NCBI GenBank assembly: GCA_016790695.1
Contig: JAEUOS010000170.1
Span: 1-33,248, forward strand
DNA length: 33,248 nucleotides
Reading direction: 5' to 3'
Source of the DNA: Burkholderiales bacterium
GTDB taxonomy: Bacteria; Pseudomonadota; Gammaproteobacteria; Burkholderiales; JAEUOS01
Below are positions 1-8,067 of this stretch, piece by piece; within the stretch, counting starts at the first letter, position 1, and every line of letters starts with the position of its first letter. A model generated the notes under the pieces. That model did no database searches and was not told the origin of the DNA. It was given only the letters and a program-made list of their open reading frames with translations. Made by a program: the position numbers and the translations under genes.

Positions 1-285
1 GCGCGCCGCCGCGAAGGCCCGCGCGGCGGACGCGTCGCTGCCGGCACCCTCGCGGACCAGGCCGAGAAGCGCGAGCCGCAAGGCGTCCGCGCCGCGCGCG
101 CTCTCGAGCGTGCGCGCCGCCGCCGCGAGGTCGCCGGCGGCCGCATGCGCGCAGGCGGCCGCGATCGCGGCGCGGTCCCGGGGCTCGGGCGGCAGCGGCA
201 GGTCGGACGCGGCGACGAACCCGTTCCCCGCGCGTGCGTGCGCGGGCCGCGCGAACCCCGCGGCACGCAGGAGTCGTTTCAGCAT
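1..285 (-). CDS. N-terminal 95 residues of an unrecognised Ala-rich protein (partial, runs off the left edge)
   Basis: An open frame reads leftward from an ATG at 285-283 to the window edge without a stop. It opens with a short basic segment (MLKRLLRAAGFARPAHARAG) and continues as Ala-, Arg- and Leu-rich helix, with runs such as AAIAAACAHAAAGDLAAAARTLESARG that look like the first helical hairpins of a TPR-type solenoid. The style resembles the N-terminus of the TPR glycosyltransferase-like gene at 26352, but too little is present to name a family. The start is divergent from the fumarase gene, and the two share a 76-bp intergenic region. In this G+C-rich DNA long frames occur by chance, so the call rests on the ATG, the divergent layout and a plausible amphipathic composition. 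Confidence 0.45.
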   Translation of the reverse strand, partial: MLKRLLRAAGFARPAHARAGNGFVAASDLPLPPEPRDRAAIAAACAHAAAGDLAAAARTLESARGADALRLALLGLVREGAGSDASAARAFAAAR

Positions 286-313
286 GGGGCCATTCCGGCA
301 GCGGGCGGTGGCG

Positions 314-326
314 TAAACTCGCGAGT
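314..326 (+). promoter_or_regulatory. Possible fumarase promoter -10 element with overlapping 10-bp palindrome
   Basis: TAAACT at 314-319 resembles a sigma-70 -10 element and would give a leader of about 35 nt before the fumarase ATG. It overlaps the perfect palindrome ACTCGCGAGT at 317-326. No good -35 box is visible; TTCCGG at 293-298 is the nearest candidate and its spacing is short. The palindrome could be chance in this G+C-rich sequence. Confidence 0.3.
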
Positions 327-361
327 CTATCGCCACACCTCCGCTCCCGGATCGACCCGCC

Positions 362-1891
362 ATGACCACCATCCGCTACGAAGACTTCGTCGCCTCGATC
401 GCCGACGCCCTGCAGTTCATCAGCTACTACCACCCGAAGGACTACATCGCCCACCTCGCCCGCGCCTACGAGCGCGAGCAGAGCGCCGCGGCCCGGGACG
501 CGATCGCGCAGATCCTCACCAACAGCCGCATGAGCGCCCAGGGCAGGCGGCCGATCTGCCAGGACACCGGCATCGTCAACGTGTTCCTCAAGATCGGCAT
601 GGACGTGCGCTTCGAGGGCTTCGCCACCGGCATCGCCGACGCCGTCAACGAGGGCGTGCGCCGCGGCTACACCAACCCCGACAACCTGCTGCGCGGCTCG
701 GTGCTCTCCGACCCCCAGTTCACGCGCAAGAACACCCGCGACAACACGCCGGCGGTGATCAACATGGAGCTCGTGCCCGGCGCCACGGTCGACGTCAACG
801 TCGCCGCCAAGGGGGGCGGCAGCGAGAACAAGTCGAAGTTCGTGATGATGAACCCCTCCGACGACCTGGTGGAATGGGTGCTGAAGACCGTACCCACCAT
901 GGGCGCCGGCTGGTGCCCGCCGGGCATGCTCGGGATCGGCATCGGCGGCACCGCCGAGAAGGCGATGCTGATGGCCAAGGAGGTGCTGATGGAGCCGATC
1001 GACATGCACGAGCTGCTCGCGCGCGGCCCCCAGTCCAAGCTCGAGGAGCTGCGCATCGAACTCTACGAGAAGGTCAACGCGCTCGGCATCGGGGCGCAGG
1101 GGCTGGGCGGGCTGACGACGGTGCTCGACGTCAAGATCGCGCACTACCCGACCCACGCCGCGTCCAAGCCGGTGGCGATGATCCCGAACTGCGCGGCGAC
1201 GCGCCACGTGCATTTCGTCCTCGACGGCAGCGGCCCGGCGGTGTTCGAGGCCCCGTCGCTGGAGGACTGGCCCAAGGTCAACTGGACCCCCGATCTCGAG
1301 AAGAGCCAGCGCGTCCAGCTCGACACGCTCACGCGCGAGCAGGTCGCCGCATGGAAGCCCGGCGACACGCTGCTCCTGAACGGCCGCATGCTGACCGGCC
1401 GCGATGCGGCCCACAAGCGCATCGCCGACATGCTGGCCCGTGGCGAGAAGCTGCCGGTCGACTTCACCAACCGCGTGATCTACTACGTCGGCCCGGTCGA
1501 CCCGGTGCGCGACGAGGTGGTCGGCCCCGCCGGCCCGACCACCGCGACGCGCATGGACAAGTTCACCGAGACCATGCTCGGCCAGACCGGGCTGATCGCG
1601 ATGATCGGCAAGGCCGAGCGCGGGCCGACGGCGATCGAGTCGATCAAGAAGCACAGGAGCGCCTACCTGATGGCCGTCGGCGGCGCCGCCTACCTCGTGG
1701 CCAAGGCGATCAAGGCCGCGCGCGTGGTCGGCTTCGAGGACCTCGGCATGGAGGCGATCTACGAGTTCGAGGTCAAGGACATGCCGGTGACCGTGGCGGT
1801 CGACTCGACCGGCGTGTCGGCGCACGTCACCGGCCCGGCGCTGTGGTCGAAGCGCATCGCGGACCAGCGCATCCCGCTGCGGGTCGCCTGA
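362..1891 (+). CDS. fumA: Class I fumarate hydratase (iron-sulfur, FumA/FumB type)
   Basis: This 509-residue protein should interconvert fumarate and L-malate in the cytoplasmic TCA cycle. It has the full single-chain class I layout: an N-terminal Fumerase domain (about 10-285) and a C-terminal Fumerase_C domain (about 290-500). The three family cysteines that hold the [4Fe-4S] cluster fit C66 (in PICQDTGI), C185 (in GWCPPGMLG) and C277 (in PNCAATRH). The C-terminal domain carries TNRVIYYVGPVDPVRDEVVGPAGPTTATRMD-type sequence typical of the beta domain. Length matches the usual 500-550 residues. Its TGA overlaps the ATG of the next gene (TGATG), so the two are probably translationally coupled. 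Class I fumarases are oxygen-sensitive and often accompany a stable class II FumC, which is not in this window. Confidence 0.95.
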   Translation: MTTIRYEDFVASIADALQFISYYHPKDYIAHLARAYEREQSAAARDAIAQILTNSRMSAQGRRPICQDTGIVNVFLKIGMDVRFEGFATGIADAVNEGVRRGYTNPDNLLRGSVLSDPQFTRKNTRDNTPAVINMELVPGATVDVNVAAKGGGSENKSKFVMMNPSDDLVEWVLKTVPTMGAGWCPPGMLGIGIGGTAEKAMLMAKEVLMEPIDMHELLARGPQSKLEELRIELYEKVNALGIGAQGLGGLTTVLDVKIAHYPTHAASKPVAMIPNCAATRHVHFVLDGSGPAVFEAPSLEDWPKVNWTPDLEKSQRVQLDTLTREQVAAWKPGDTLLLNGRMLTGRDAAHKRIADMLARGEKLPVDFTNRVIYYVGPVDPVRDEVVGPAGPTTATRMDKFTETMLGQTGLIAMIGKAERGPTAIESIKKHRSAYLMAVGGAAYLVAKAIKAARVVGFEDLGMEAIYEFEVKDMPVTVAVDSTGVSAHVTGPALWSKRIADQRIPLRVA

Positions 1892-2661
1892 TGACCGCCT
1901 GGGTACGCTACAGCCACGGTGGCGCGACCGGGTTCGGCACACTTGCCGACGGCACCATCCGCGAGCACGCGGGCGACATGTTCGCCGGCAGCGCCCCCAC
2001 CGGGCGCACGCTCGCGCTCGCCGAGGTGACGCTGCTGGCCCCGTGCGTGCCGTCGAAGATGCCGGCGTTGTGGAACAACTTCCACGAGCGGGCGGCCAAG
2101 GAAGGCAATCCGCTGCCGGCCGAACCGCTGTACTTCCTCAAGAGCAACAATTCGTTCTGCGCGCCGGGCAGCACGATCCGCAGGCCGCCGCACTTCGGCG
2201 GCAAGGTGATCTTCGAGGCCGAACTGGGCATCGTCATCGGCAGGCGCGCCAGCGGCGTGGCCGAGGCCGACGCCCTCGACCACGTGTTCGGCTACACCTG
2301 CGTCAACGACGTCACCGCGGTCGAGATCCTGCGCGCGGACCCCACCTTCGAGCAGTGGACGCGCTCCAAGGGCTTCGACACCTTCGGTCCGATCGGTCCG
2401 GTGATCGCCACCGGGCTCGACCCGATGACGCTCTCCGTGCGCGCGATCCTCAACGGCCAGACGCGCCAGGACTACCCGGTCGCCGACATGATCTTTGCGC
2501 CGGCGCGCCTGGTGGCGCGGATCTCGCGCGACATGACGCTCGAACCGGGCGACATCATCGCCTGCGGCACCTCGGTCGGCGCCGGCAGCATGAAGCCGGG
2601 CAGCGTGATCCGCATCGAGATCGACGGCATCGGCGCGCTCGAGAACCGCTATGCGGATTAG
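1891..2661 (+). CDS. Fumarylacetoacetate hydrolase (FAH)-fold family protein
   Basis: This 256-residue cytoplasmic enzyme belongs to the FAH superfamily, which acts on C-C bonds or tautomers of 2-oxo acids. The metal triad fits E109 and E111 (in FEAELGIVIG) and D140 (in CVNDVTA). K160 (RSKGFDTFGPIGP) and the late GDIIACGTSVGAGSMKPG loop are also typical. The usual lid motif with a His-x-x-Glu dyad is not clear: the segment reads WNNFHERAAKEG (61-72), with H65 but no matching Glu, so substrate or mechanism may differ from FAHD1-type decarboxylases. The ATG is chosen because it overlaps the fumarase stop and gives the family's normal N-terminus. Fumarylpyruvate hydrolase or an oxaloacetate tautomerase/decarboxylase are possible roles, since their products or substrates adjoin fumarase. 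The exact reaction is not determined. Confidence 0.85.
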   Translation: MTAWVRYSHGGATGFGTLADGTIREHAGDMFAGSAPTGRTLALAEVTLLAPCVPSKMPALWNNFHERAAKEGNPLPAEPLYFLKSNNSFCAPGSTIRRPPHFGGKVIFEAELGIVIGRRASGVAEADALDHVFGYTCVNDVTAVEILRADPTFEQWTRSKGFDTFGPIGPVIATGLDPMTLSVRAILNGQTRQDYPVADMIFAPARLVARISRDMTLEPGDIIACGTSVGAGSMKPGSVIRIEIDGIGALENRYAD

Positions 2662-3460
2662 CGCCCTGCTGGCCGCCGCGTGGCTGGCGGCGGCTCCCGG
2701 CCCGGCCGCCGCCGAGCGCCCCGGCGACGACGCCTTCCTGCGCGGCATGCAGGCGAAGTCGAAGCGCCAGCACGCCGAGGCGCTGCGCGAGTTCCGCGCC
2801 GCCGCCGACCTCGGACACACCGAGGCGCAGTACGTCCTCGGGCTGAAGTACCTGCGCGGCGACGGCGTCAGGACCGACCCCGACCAGGCGCGCGGCTGGT
2901 TCGAGCGCGCGGTCGAGAGCAACCACCCGCTCGCGCTCACCCAGCTGGGCGAGATGCACGAGAACGGCATCGGCCTGCCGAAGGATGCGGCGCGCGCGGC
3001 CGCGCTCTACGAGCGCGCCGCGCTGGGCGGGTTCGCCACCGCGCAGACCCGCCTGGGCGCCCTGTACGAGACCGGCAGCGGCGTGCCGCGCGACCTGCAC
3101 GCGGCCTTCGACTGGTATTCGCTCGCGGCCGCCCAGGACCACTGGGACGCGCAGCACCGCCTCGGCAAGCTGCTGCGCGACGGCCGCGCCGGCGAGATCG
3201 AGTACGTCGAGGCGCATCGCCTGTTCGCCGCCTCGGCCCGGGGCGGCAATTCGTTCGCGAAGATCTCGCTGGGCGAACTCTACGAATCCGGGCGCGGCGT
3301 GCCGCGCGACCTCGCGCGCGCGCGCGCGCTGTACATGCAGGCGGCGCGCGAGGGCGAACCGGCGGCGCGTGCGCGGCTCGCCGCGCTCGAGCGCGGCGCG
3401 GCGACGGCGCGCCGGCCCGCCGCGGCGCCCGCCCGCGTGGTCGCGCGCAGCAAGCCCTAG
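2651..3460 (+). CDS. Secreted Sel1-like (TPR-type) repeat protein
   Basis: The 269-residue product begins with a signal peptide: a short basic start, a hydrophobic Ala/Leu core to about residue 20, and a probable cleavage after PAAA near residue 21. The rest is about six Sel1 repeats of roughly 36 residues (about 35-250), each with the pattern A-x-x-x-LG-x-LYE-x-G-x-GVPRD-x-x-x-A, followed by a short Ala/Pro/Arg tail. Sel1 proteins are alpha-solenoid scaffolds, in bacteria often periplasmic and mediating protein contacts; no catalytic motif is present. The start overlaps the preceding stop by 11 bp, so this is the third gene of a fumarase-FAH-Sel1 unit. Its partner cannot be told from sequence. 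Confidence 0.8.
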   Translation: MRISALLAAAWLAAAPGPAAAERPGDDAFLRGMQAKSKRQHAEALREFRAAADLGHTEAQYVLGLKYLRGDGVRTDPDQARGWFERAVESNHPLALTQLGEMHENGIGLPKDAARAAALYERAALGGFATAQTRLGALYETGSGVPRDLHAAFDWYSLAAAQDHWDAQHRLGKLLRDGRAGEIEYVEAHRLFAASARGGNSFAKISLGELYESGRGVPRDLARARALYMQAAREGEPAARARLAALERGAATARRPAAAPARVVARSKP

Positions 3461-3494
3461 GGATCGCGGCCGGCACGGGCAATTTGCCTGCGAA

Positions 3495-3510
3495 TGTGAA
3501 CAATGTCACA
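3495..3510. promoter_or_regulatory. CRP/Vfr-type binding site, perfect TGTGA-N6-TCACA
   Basis: TGTGA at 3495-3499 and TCACA at 3506-3510 are exact inverted half-sites separated by six bases (ACAATG), which matches the core consensus of cAMP receptor proteins and their Vfr relatives. The site lies in the 165-bp gap upstream of the GGDEF-EAL gene. A possible extended -10 (TGCTAAAAG, 3560-3568) places its centre near -72 from the inferred transcription start, a spacing known for class I CRP activation. The palindrome is seen directly; the regulator and the direction of control are inferred. Confidence 0.6.
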
Positions 3511-3559
3511 GGTCGCCCCGGAATTCCGCGCTGCTCGCCGCATCGCCGCCCGGCCGGCA

Positions 3560-3568
3560 TGCTAAAAG
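3560..3568 (+). promoter_or_regulatory. Possible extended -10 element of the GGDEF-EAL gene
   Basis: TGCTAAAAG reads as TGn followed by the hexamer TAAAAG, an A+T patch that stands out from its surroundings. Transcription would begin near 3575, leaving a leader of about 50 nt to the ATG at 3626. No clear -35 hexamer exists at 15-19 bp upstream, which would fit a promoter that relies on an activator at the CRP-like site. Confidence 0.35.
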
Positions 3569-3625
3569 TTCCTTCCTGTCGCCTGCACGCCGCGTTCCGG
3601 CAGCGGTGCGACCGATGATCGTTGG

Positions 3626-5947
3626 ATGCGTACCGCGCCCGCACGCACGGCACGCCAAGTCACGGATTCCATGACCTACCCGGACACCGCGCACCCTGGC
3701 GAGCCGCCCGCATCCGCCGGAACCGAAACCACCGACCTGCTCGCGCGCTCGCTGCGCCTGGAGGCGATGCTCGCGCAGACCAACCGGCACCTGCGCACGC
3801 TCGAGGAGCAGTTCTCGTCCTCGGAGTCGATCGCCTCGTTCGGCCACTTCAAGATCGACCGCGAGGACCGCTTCCTGCTCTCGCGCTCGGCCCAGGACCT
3901 GCTCGGCGTGAGCCGCGCGGTCGCGCACCTCGACCAGGCCTTCGCCGCCGCCAGCAGCGCCGACTGCGACCGCATCGGCGATGCGATCCGCCGCCTGAAC
4001 CGCGCCGGCACCCAGGTCGACGAGGAGATCGCGCTCGAGGTCGCCCCCATGGGCACGCGCTGGCTGCGCGTGGTCGTGCGCAACACGCAGGGCGCCGCCG
4101 ACGCCGAGCTGTACGGACTGATCATCGACATCACGGTCGCCAAGCGCGAAGCGCTGCGCCGCGACATCGCCCTCAAGGTCAGCGAGGTGCTGCTTCAGGA
4201 TGTCGATTCGCTCGCCGCCTACGACTGGGTGCTGCAGAGCGTGTGCACCGGGCTGGGCTGGGACATCGGCACCTGCTGGATCAACGCCGGCGACGGCAGG
4301 AGCGCGCGCTGCCTGGCGGTGTGGGCGCGCGCGGACGAGCGGCTGCAGCGCCTCGCCGGGCTGATCCGCGGACGCTCGATCGCGCCTGGCGAGGGCATGG
4401 TCGGCGCCGTGATCGCGTCGCGCCAGGCGCAGTGGTCGGAGAACGTCGGCCGCGACAGCCGCTTCGCGCTGCGCGCCGACGCCGCGCGCGCCGGCATCCA
4501 TTCCGCCTACACGTTTCCGATCATCGTCGGCGACGCGCAGTGCGCGGGCGCCCTGCAGTTCCTGTCGCGCAGCCCGCGCCGGGCCGACGCGCAGTTGCCG
4601 GGACTGTCGGAACTCATCGGCGCGCTGCTGGCCCAGCGCCTGCGCCGCGAGGCCTGGGTCGCCCGGCTGCGCGAGGTCGCCGAGCGCGACGTGCTCACCG
4701 GCCTGTTGACGCGGTTCGCGCTCGCCGAGGCGATCGGCGCGGCGGCAGCGGTCGGACAGGAGTTCGCGGTGCTGTCGTTCGACCTGAACCGCTTCCGGCT
4801 GGTCAACGACGCGCTCGGCCACGCGGCGGGCGACGCGGTGCTGCGCAAGATCGCCGAGCGGGTGCGCGCGCGGCTGCCGTCCGGCGCGCTGCTCGCGCGC
4901 ATGGCGGGCGACGAGTTCGCCGCGCTGGTCCCGGGCGGCGCCCAGGCGGCGGAGCGCGCGCAGGACGAGATCGTGGGCTGCGTCGCCGCGCCCCTGACCC
5001 TCGACGGCTACGAGTTCAGCCTGACCGCCAGCGTCGCATCCGCGCTCTGGCCGGCCGAGCACGGCGACGCCGAGACGCTGCTGCGCACCGCCGACCAGCG
5101 CCGCCACCGCGCCAAGCGCCTCGCGCGCGGCACCCATACCGTTCCCGGCGTCGGCGACGGCGACCCGCTGGGCGAGATCCGCACCGAGCATGAGCTGCGC
5201 CACGGCATCGACAACGGCGAACTCGTCGTGCACTACCAGCCGATCGTCCGGCTGGGCATGCCCGGCATCGTCGGCGCCGAGGCGCTGATCCGCTGGCGCC
5301 ATCCGCAGCGCGGCCTGCTCGCCCCGGCGAGCTTCCTCTCGGTCGCCGAGGGCGCCGGCCTCACGCGCGCGATCAGCCGCGCCGTGCTCTCGCAGGTCAC
5401 GCGCGACCTGGCCAGTGCCGGCCCGGCGCTGGCGCGCGACTTCCGCGTCAACATCAACCTGTCCGCGCTCGATTTCCGCGACCTCAAGCTGTTCAAGGAG
5501 ATCGGGGAACTGCTGCGCGAGACCGGCATGGCGCCGCAGCGCCTGCGCTTCGAGGTCACCGAGGGCATGCTGATGGAGGACGTCGGCACGGCCGAGCGGG
5601 TGGTCGGCCTGCTCGCCGATTTCGGCGTGGAGTTCGCGATCGACGACTTCGGCACCGGCTATTCGTCGCTAGCGCAACTCGCGCGGCTGCCGGTGCACGA
5701 GCTCAAGATCGACCACAGCTTCACCCACAGCATCGGCACGCCGCGCGGCAAGACGGTCGTGCGCGCCGTGCTCGACCTGGCGGCGCGGCTCGAGATGCCG
5801 GTCACCGCCGAGGGCATCGAAACGCGCACCCAGGCGCTCGCGCTGTCGGCCTACGGCTGCGCCAAGGGCCAGGGCTACCTGTTCGCGCGCGCGATGGCGT
5901 TTCCGGAACTGCTCGTCTACGGCCGGACGGCGAGCGGCGCGGTCTAG
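3626..5947 (+). CDS. PAS-GAF-GGDEF-EAL c-di-GMP phosphodiesterase (degenerate cyclase domain)
   Basis: The 773-residue protein has no membrane segment and should be cytoplasmic. In order: a coiled stretch (about 38-65), a PAS domain (68-172), a GAF domain (185-340), a GGDEF domain (350-505) and an EAL domain (515-765). The EAL catalytic features look intact: E552-A-L, NINLS (609-613), FEVTE (642-646), DDFGTGYS (673-680) and E729 in TAEGIE. The GGDEF signature is AGDEF (427-431), has no RxxD inhibitory site five residues before it, and its final helix (ADQRRHRAKR) departs from the usual AD-x-ALY-x-AK. It is therefore probably a c-di-GMP hydrolase with a regulatory or weak cyclase domain. An ATG at 3671 is an alternative start; neither start has a good ribosome-binding site. 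A CRP-type site lies upstream. Confidence 0.9.
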   Translation: MRTAPARTARQVTDSMTYPDTAHPGEPPASAGTETTDLLARSLRLEAMLAQTNRHLRTLEEQFSSSESIASFGHFKIDREDRFLLSRSAQDLLGVSRAVAHLDQAFAAASSADCDRIGDAIRRLNRAGTQVDEEIALEVAPMGTRWLRVVVRNTQGAADAELYGLIIDITVAKREALRRDIALKVSEVLLQDVDSLAAYDWVLQSVCTGLGWDIGTCWINAGDGRSARCLAVWARADERLQRLAGLIRGRSIAPGEGMVGAVIASRQAQWSENVGRDSRFALRADAARAGIHSAYTFPIIVGDAQCAGALQFLSRSPRRADAQLPGLSELIGALLAQRLRREAWVARLREVAERDVLTGLLTRFALAEAIGAAAAVGQEFAVLSFDLNRFRLVNDALGHAAGDAVLRKIAERVRARLPSGALLARMAGDEFAALVPGGAQAAERAQDEIVGCVAAPLTLDGYEFSLTASVASALWPAEHGDAETLLRTADQRRHRAKRLARGTHTVPGVGDGDPLGEIRTEHELRHGIDNGELVVHYQPIVRLGMPGIVGAEALIRWRHPQRGLLAPASFLSVAEGAGLTRAISRAVLSQVTRDLASAGPALARDFRVNINLSALDFRDLKLFKEIGELLRETGMAPQRLRFEVTEGMLMEDVGTAERVVGLLADFGVEFAIDDFGTGYSSLAQLARLPVHELKIDHSFTHSIGTPRGKTVVRAVLDLAARLEMPVTAEGIETRTQALALSAYGCAKGQGYLFARAMAFPELLVYGRTASGAV

Positions 5948-5999
5948 CGCCGCCGCCGGCACCCGCCGCGCGGCACGTTCGGGCCGGGCGCGCCCGCTT

Positions 6000-6008
6000 T
6001 GCTAAACT
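6000..6008 (+). promoter_or_regulatory. Possible extended -10 element upstream of the ECF sigma gene
   Basis: TGCTAAACT has the TGn plus TAAACT form of an extended -10. If used, transcription would begin at about 6014-6016, the ATG of the sigma gene itself (6015). This implies a leaderless mRNA or a start codon further inside the gene. No Shine-Dalgarno sequence precedes 6015. Confidence 0.35.
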
Positions 6009-6014
6009 GATTCG

Positions 6015-6644
6015 ATGTCCAGGGAGGGGGATCCGCGCGCAGGCCGGGCGCCGCGCCCGCGTCGCGCCGGCAACGCGGCCGTCCCGCGGGCGGACGACGA
6101 CGGCGAGCAACTCGCCGCGCTGCTGGCCGATGTCGCGCGCGGCGACGACGCGGCCCTTGCCGCGCTCTATGACCGCACCGCGGCCCGCCTGTACGGCGTG
6201 GCGCTGCGCTTCGTGCGCAAACCGGAGGCGGCCGAGGAGATCGTCGCCGACGTCTTCGTCCAGGCCTGGAAGACCGCCGCGACCTATTCGCGCGAGCGCG
6301 GTCACCCGCTCGCCTGGCTCCTGGTGATGGCACGCAGCCGGGCGCTCGATCACCTGCGCCGCCTCGATCCCGCACTGCCGCACGCCGATCCCCCCGCGCT
6401 GGCCGAGGCCGACCCCGCCGGCGACCCGCAGGAGCTGCTCGCCGCCGCCCGCGCCGGCGATGCGCTGCACGGGGCACTGGCGCAGCTGCCGGCGGTGCAG
6501 CGCCAGGTCATCGGGCTGGCCTTCTTCCAGGGAATGACCCACAGCGAGATCGCCGCGCATCTGCGCCTGCCGCTGGGCACCGTCAAGAGCCATGCGCGGC
6601 GGGCGCTGGCGGCGCTGCGCGCACGCCTCGCCGCCTGGCCGTGA
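6015..6644 (+). CDS. ECF-family RNA polymerase sigma factor (sigma-70 regions 2 and 4)
   Basis: The 209-residue protein has a basic, disordered N-terminal extension (1-30), sigma region 2 (about 47-116, from LYDRTAARLYG through the -10-recognition part AYDHLRR-like RALDHLRRLD), an acidic Pro/Ala linker (117-148) and sigma region 4 (about 150-205). Region 4 ends in a clear helix-turn-helix, MTHSEIAAHLRLPLGTVKSH (174-193). It resembles RpoE/SigK-type extracytoplasmic sigma factors that redirect polymerase to stress genes. Such genes usually sit next to an anti-sigma gene, but the next gene, 118 bp downstream and co-directional, is glgC, and the gene upstream encodes an EAL protein. Its control is therefore unclear. 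A start further inside the reading frame is possible given the -10-like element right at the ATG. Confidence 0.88.
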   Translation: MSREGDPRAGRAPRPRRAGNAAVPRADDDGEQLAALLADVARGDDAALAALYDRTAARLYGVALRFVRKPEAAEEIVADVFVQAWKTAATYSRERGHPLAWLLVMARSRALDHLRRLDPALPHADPPALAEADPAGDPQELLAAARAGDALHGALAQLPAVQRQVIGLAFFQGMTHSEIAAHLRLPLGTVKSHARRALAALRARLAAWP

Positions 6645-6762
6645 CGGCACCGCTGGTGCAACGCAGCACGCCGGCCCCGCTTCCTGCTAACCTCGCTCCT
6701 GCGCGCCGGTCGCCGCCGTCGCACCGCCCGGCCGCCGGCCGGGCGCCCCCGGAGCCGACATC

Positions 6763-8046
6763 ATGAAGCAGGACAACTTCCAACGCATTCAGCTGCCGCG
6801 TCGCGCGGTCGCGCTGGTCCTGGCTGGCGGCCGCGGCACGCGCCTGAAGGACCTCACCTCGCGGCGCGCCAAGCCGGCGGTGTACTTCGGCGGCAAGTTC
6901 CGCATCATCGATTTCGCGCTGTCGAACTGCGTCAATTCGGGAATCCGCCGCATCGGCGTGATCACCCAGTACAAGTCGCACAGCCTGCTGCGCCACCTGC
7001 AGAAGGGCTGGAGCTTCCAGCGCTGGGAGGCCAACGAGTTCGTCGAGCTGCTGCCGGCGCAGCAGCGCACGGAGGACGAGTCCTGGTACCGCGGCACCGC
7101 CGACGCGGTCTACCAGAACATCGACATCGTGCGCGACCACAAGTCCGACTACATCGTCGTGCTCGCCGGCGATCACATCTACAAGATGGACTACGCGCGC
7201 ATGCTGCAGTTCCACGTCGAGCGCGGCGCGCAGTGCACGGTCGGCTGCATCGAGGTGCCGCGCGCCGAGGCCAGCGCCTTCGGGGTGATGGCGGTCGACA
7301 GCTCGCACCAGATCCTCGACTTCGTCGAGAAGCCGGCCGACCCGCCGGCGATGCCCGGCAAGCCGGACCGCGCGCTCGCGAGCATGGGCATCTACGTCTT
7401 CAACACCGGCTTCCTGTTCGACATGCTCGAGCGCGACATCCGCAACCCCGACTCGAACCACGACTTCGGCCGCGACATCATTCCCGAGGCGGTGCGCATG
7501 CGGGTCGCCTGCGCGCACCCGTTCTCGCTCTCGTGCGTCGGCGCCGATGCCGACGGCGCGGCCGAGCCGTACTGGCGCGACGTCGGCACCGTCGACGCCT
7601 ACTGGTCGGCCAACATCGACCTCACCATGCCGACGCCGGCGCTCGACATGTACGACACCAACTGGCCGATCTGGACCTACCAGGAGCAGCTGCCGCCGGC
7701 CAAGTTCGTCTTCGACCGCGACGACCGGCGCGGCATGGCGGTCGACTCGATCGTCTCCGGCGGCTGCATCATCAGCGGCTCGCGCGTCGCGCGCTCGGTG
7801 CTGTTCTCCAAGGTGCGCGTGAACTCCTACTGCCGGGTCGAGGGCGCGGTCCTGCTCCCCGGCGTCGAGGTCGGTCGCCACGCGCGCCTGTCGCGCGTCG
7901 TGGTCGACCGCGGCTGCCGGATCCCGGAAGGCATGGTGATCGGCGAGGATCCCGCCGCCGACGCGCGGCGCTTCCATGTCAGCGAGCAGGGCGTCACCCT
8001 GGTCACGCAGGAAATGCTCGAGCGCGCCCAGCGCACGGCGGCCTGA
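6763..8046 (+). CDS. glgC: Glucose-1-phosphate adenylyltransferase (ADP-glucose pyrophosphorylase)
   Basis: This 427-residue enzyme makes ADP-glucose from ATP and glucose-1-phosphate, the committed step of bacterial glycogen synthesis. The nucleotidyltransferase domain opens with [11 protein letters not shown] (21-31). D137 in [10 protein letters not shown] fits the catalytic Asp, and K190 in FVEKPADPP fits the glucose-1-phosphate-binding Lys. The C-terminal left-handed beta-helix runs from about 300 with [10 protein letters not shown] repeats. At the position of E. coli Lys39, a main fructose-1,6-bisphosphate contact, this protein has Arg34 ([14 protein letters not shown]), as I recall for Agrobacterium-type enzymes that respond to fructose-6-phosphate and pyruvate. 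Activator choice may thus suit an Entner-Doudoroff metabolism. It is the first gene of the glg cluster. Confidence 0.96.
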   Translation: MKQDNFQRIQLPRRAVALVLAGGRGTRLKDLTSRRAKPAVYFGGKFRIIDFALSNCVNSGIRRIGVITQYKSHSLLRHLQKGWSFQRWEANEFVELLPAQQRTEDESWYRGTADAVYQNIDIVRDHKSDYIVVLAGDHIYKMDYARMLQFHVERGAQCTVGCIEVPRAEASAFGVMAVDSSHQILDFVEKPADPPAMPGKPDRALASMGIYVFNTGFLFDMLERDIRNPDSNHDFGRDIIPEAVRMRVACAHPFSLSCVGADADGAAEPYWRDVGTVDAYWSANIDLTMPTPALDMYDTNWPIWTYQEQLPPAKFVFDRDDRRGMAVDSIVSGGCIISGSRVARSVLFSKVRVNSYCRVEGAVLLPGVEVGRHARLSRVVVDRGCRIPEGMVIGEDPAADARRFHVSEQGVTLVTQEMLERAQRTAA

Positions 8047-8067
8047 GGCAGCGTTCGCCCGACGCGC

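Noticed and set aside
145..1890. Upstream in-frame extension of the FAH-family gene (total 838 residues)
   Set aside because: The extension is the out-of-frame reading of the fumarase gene; the family N-terminus begins at 1891.
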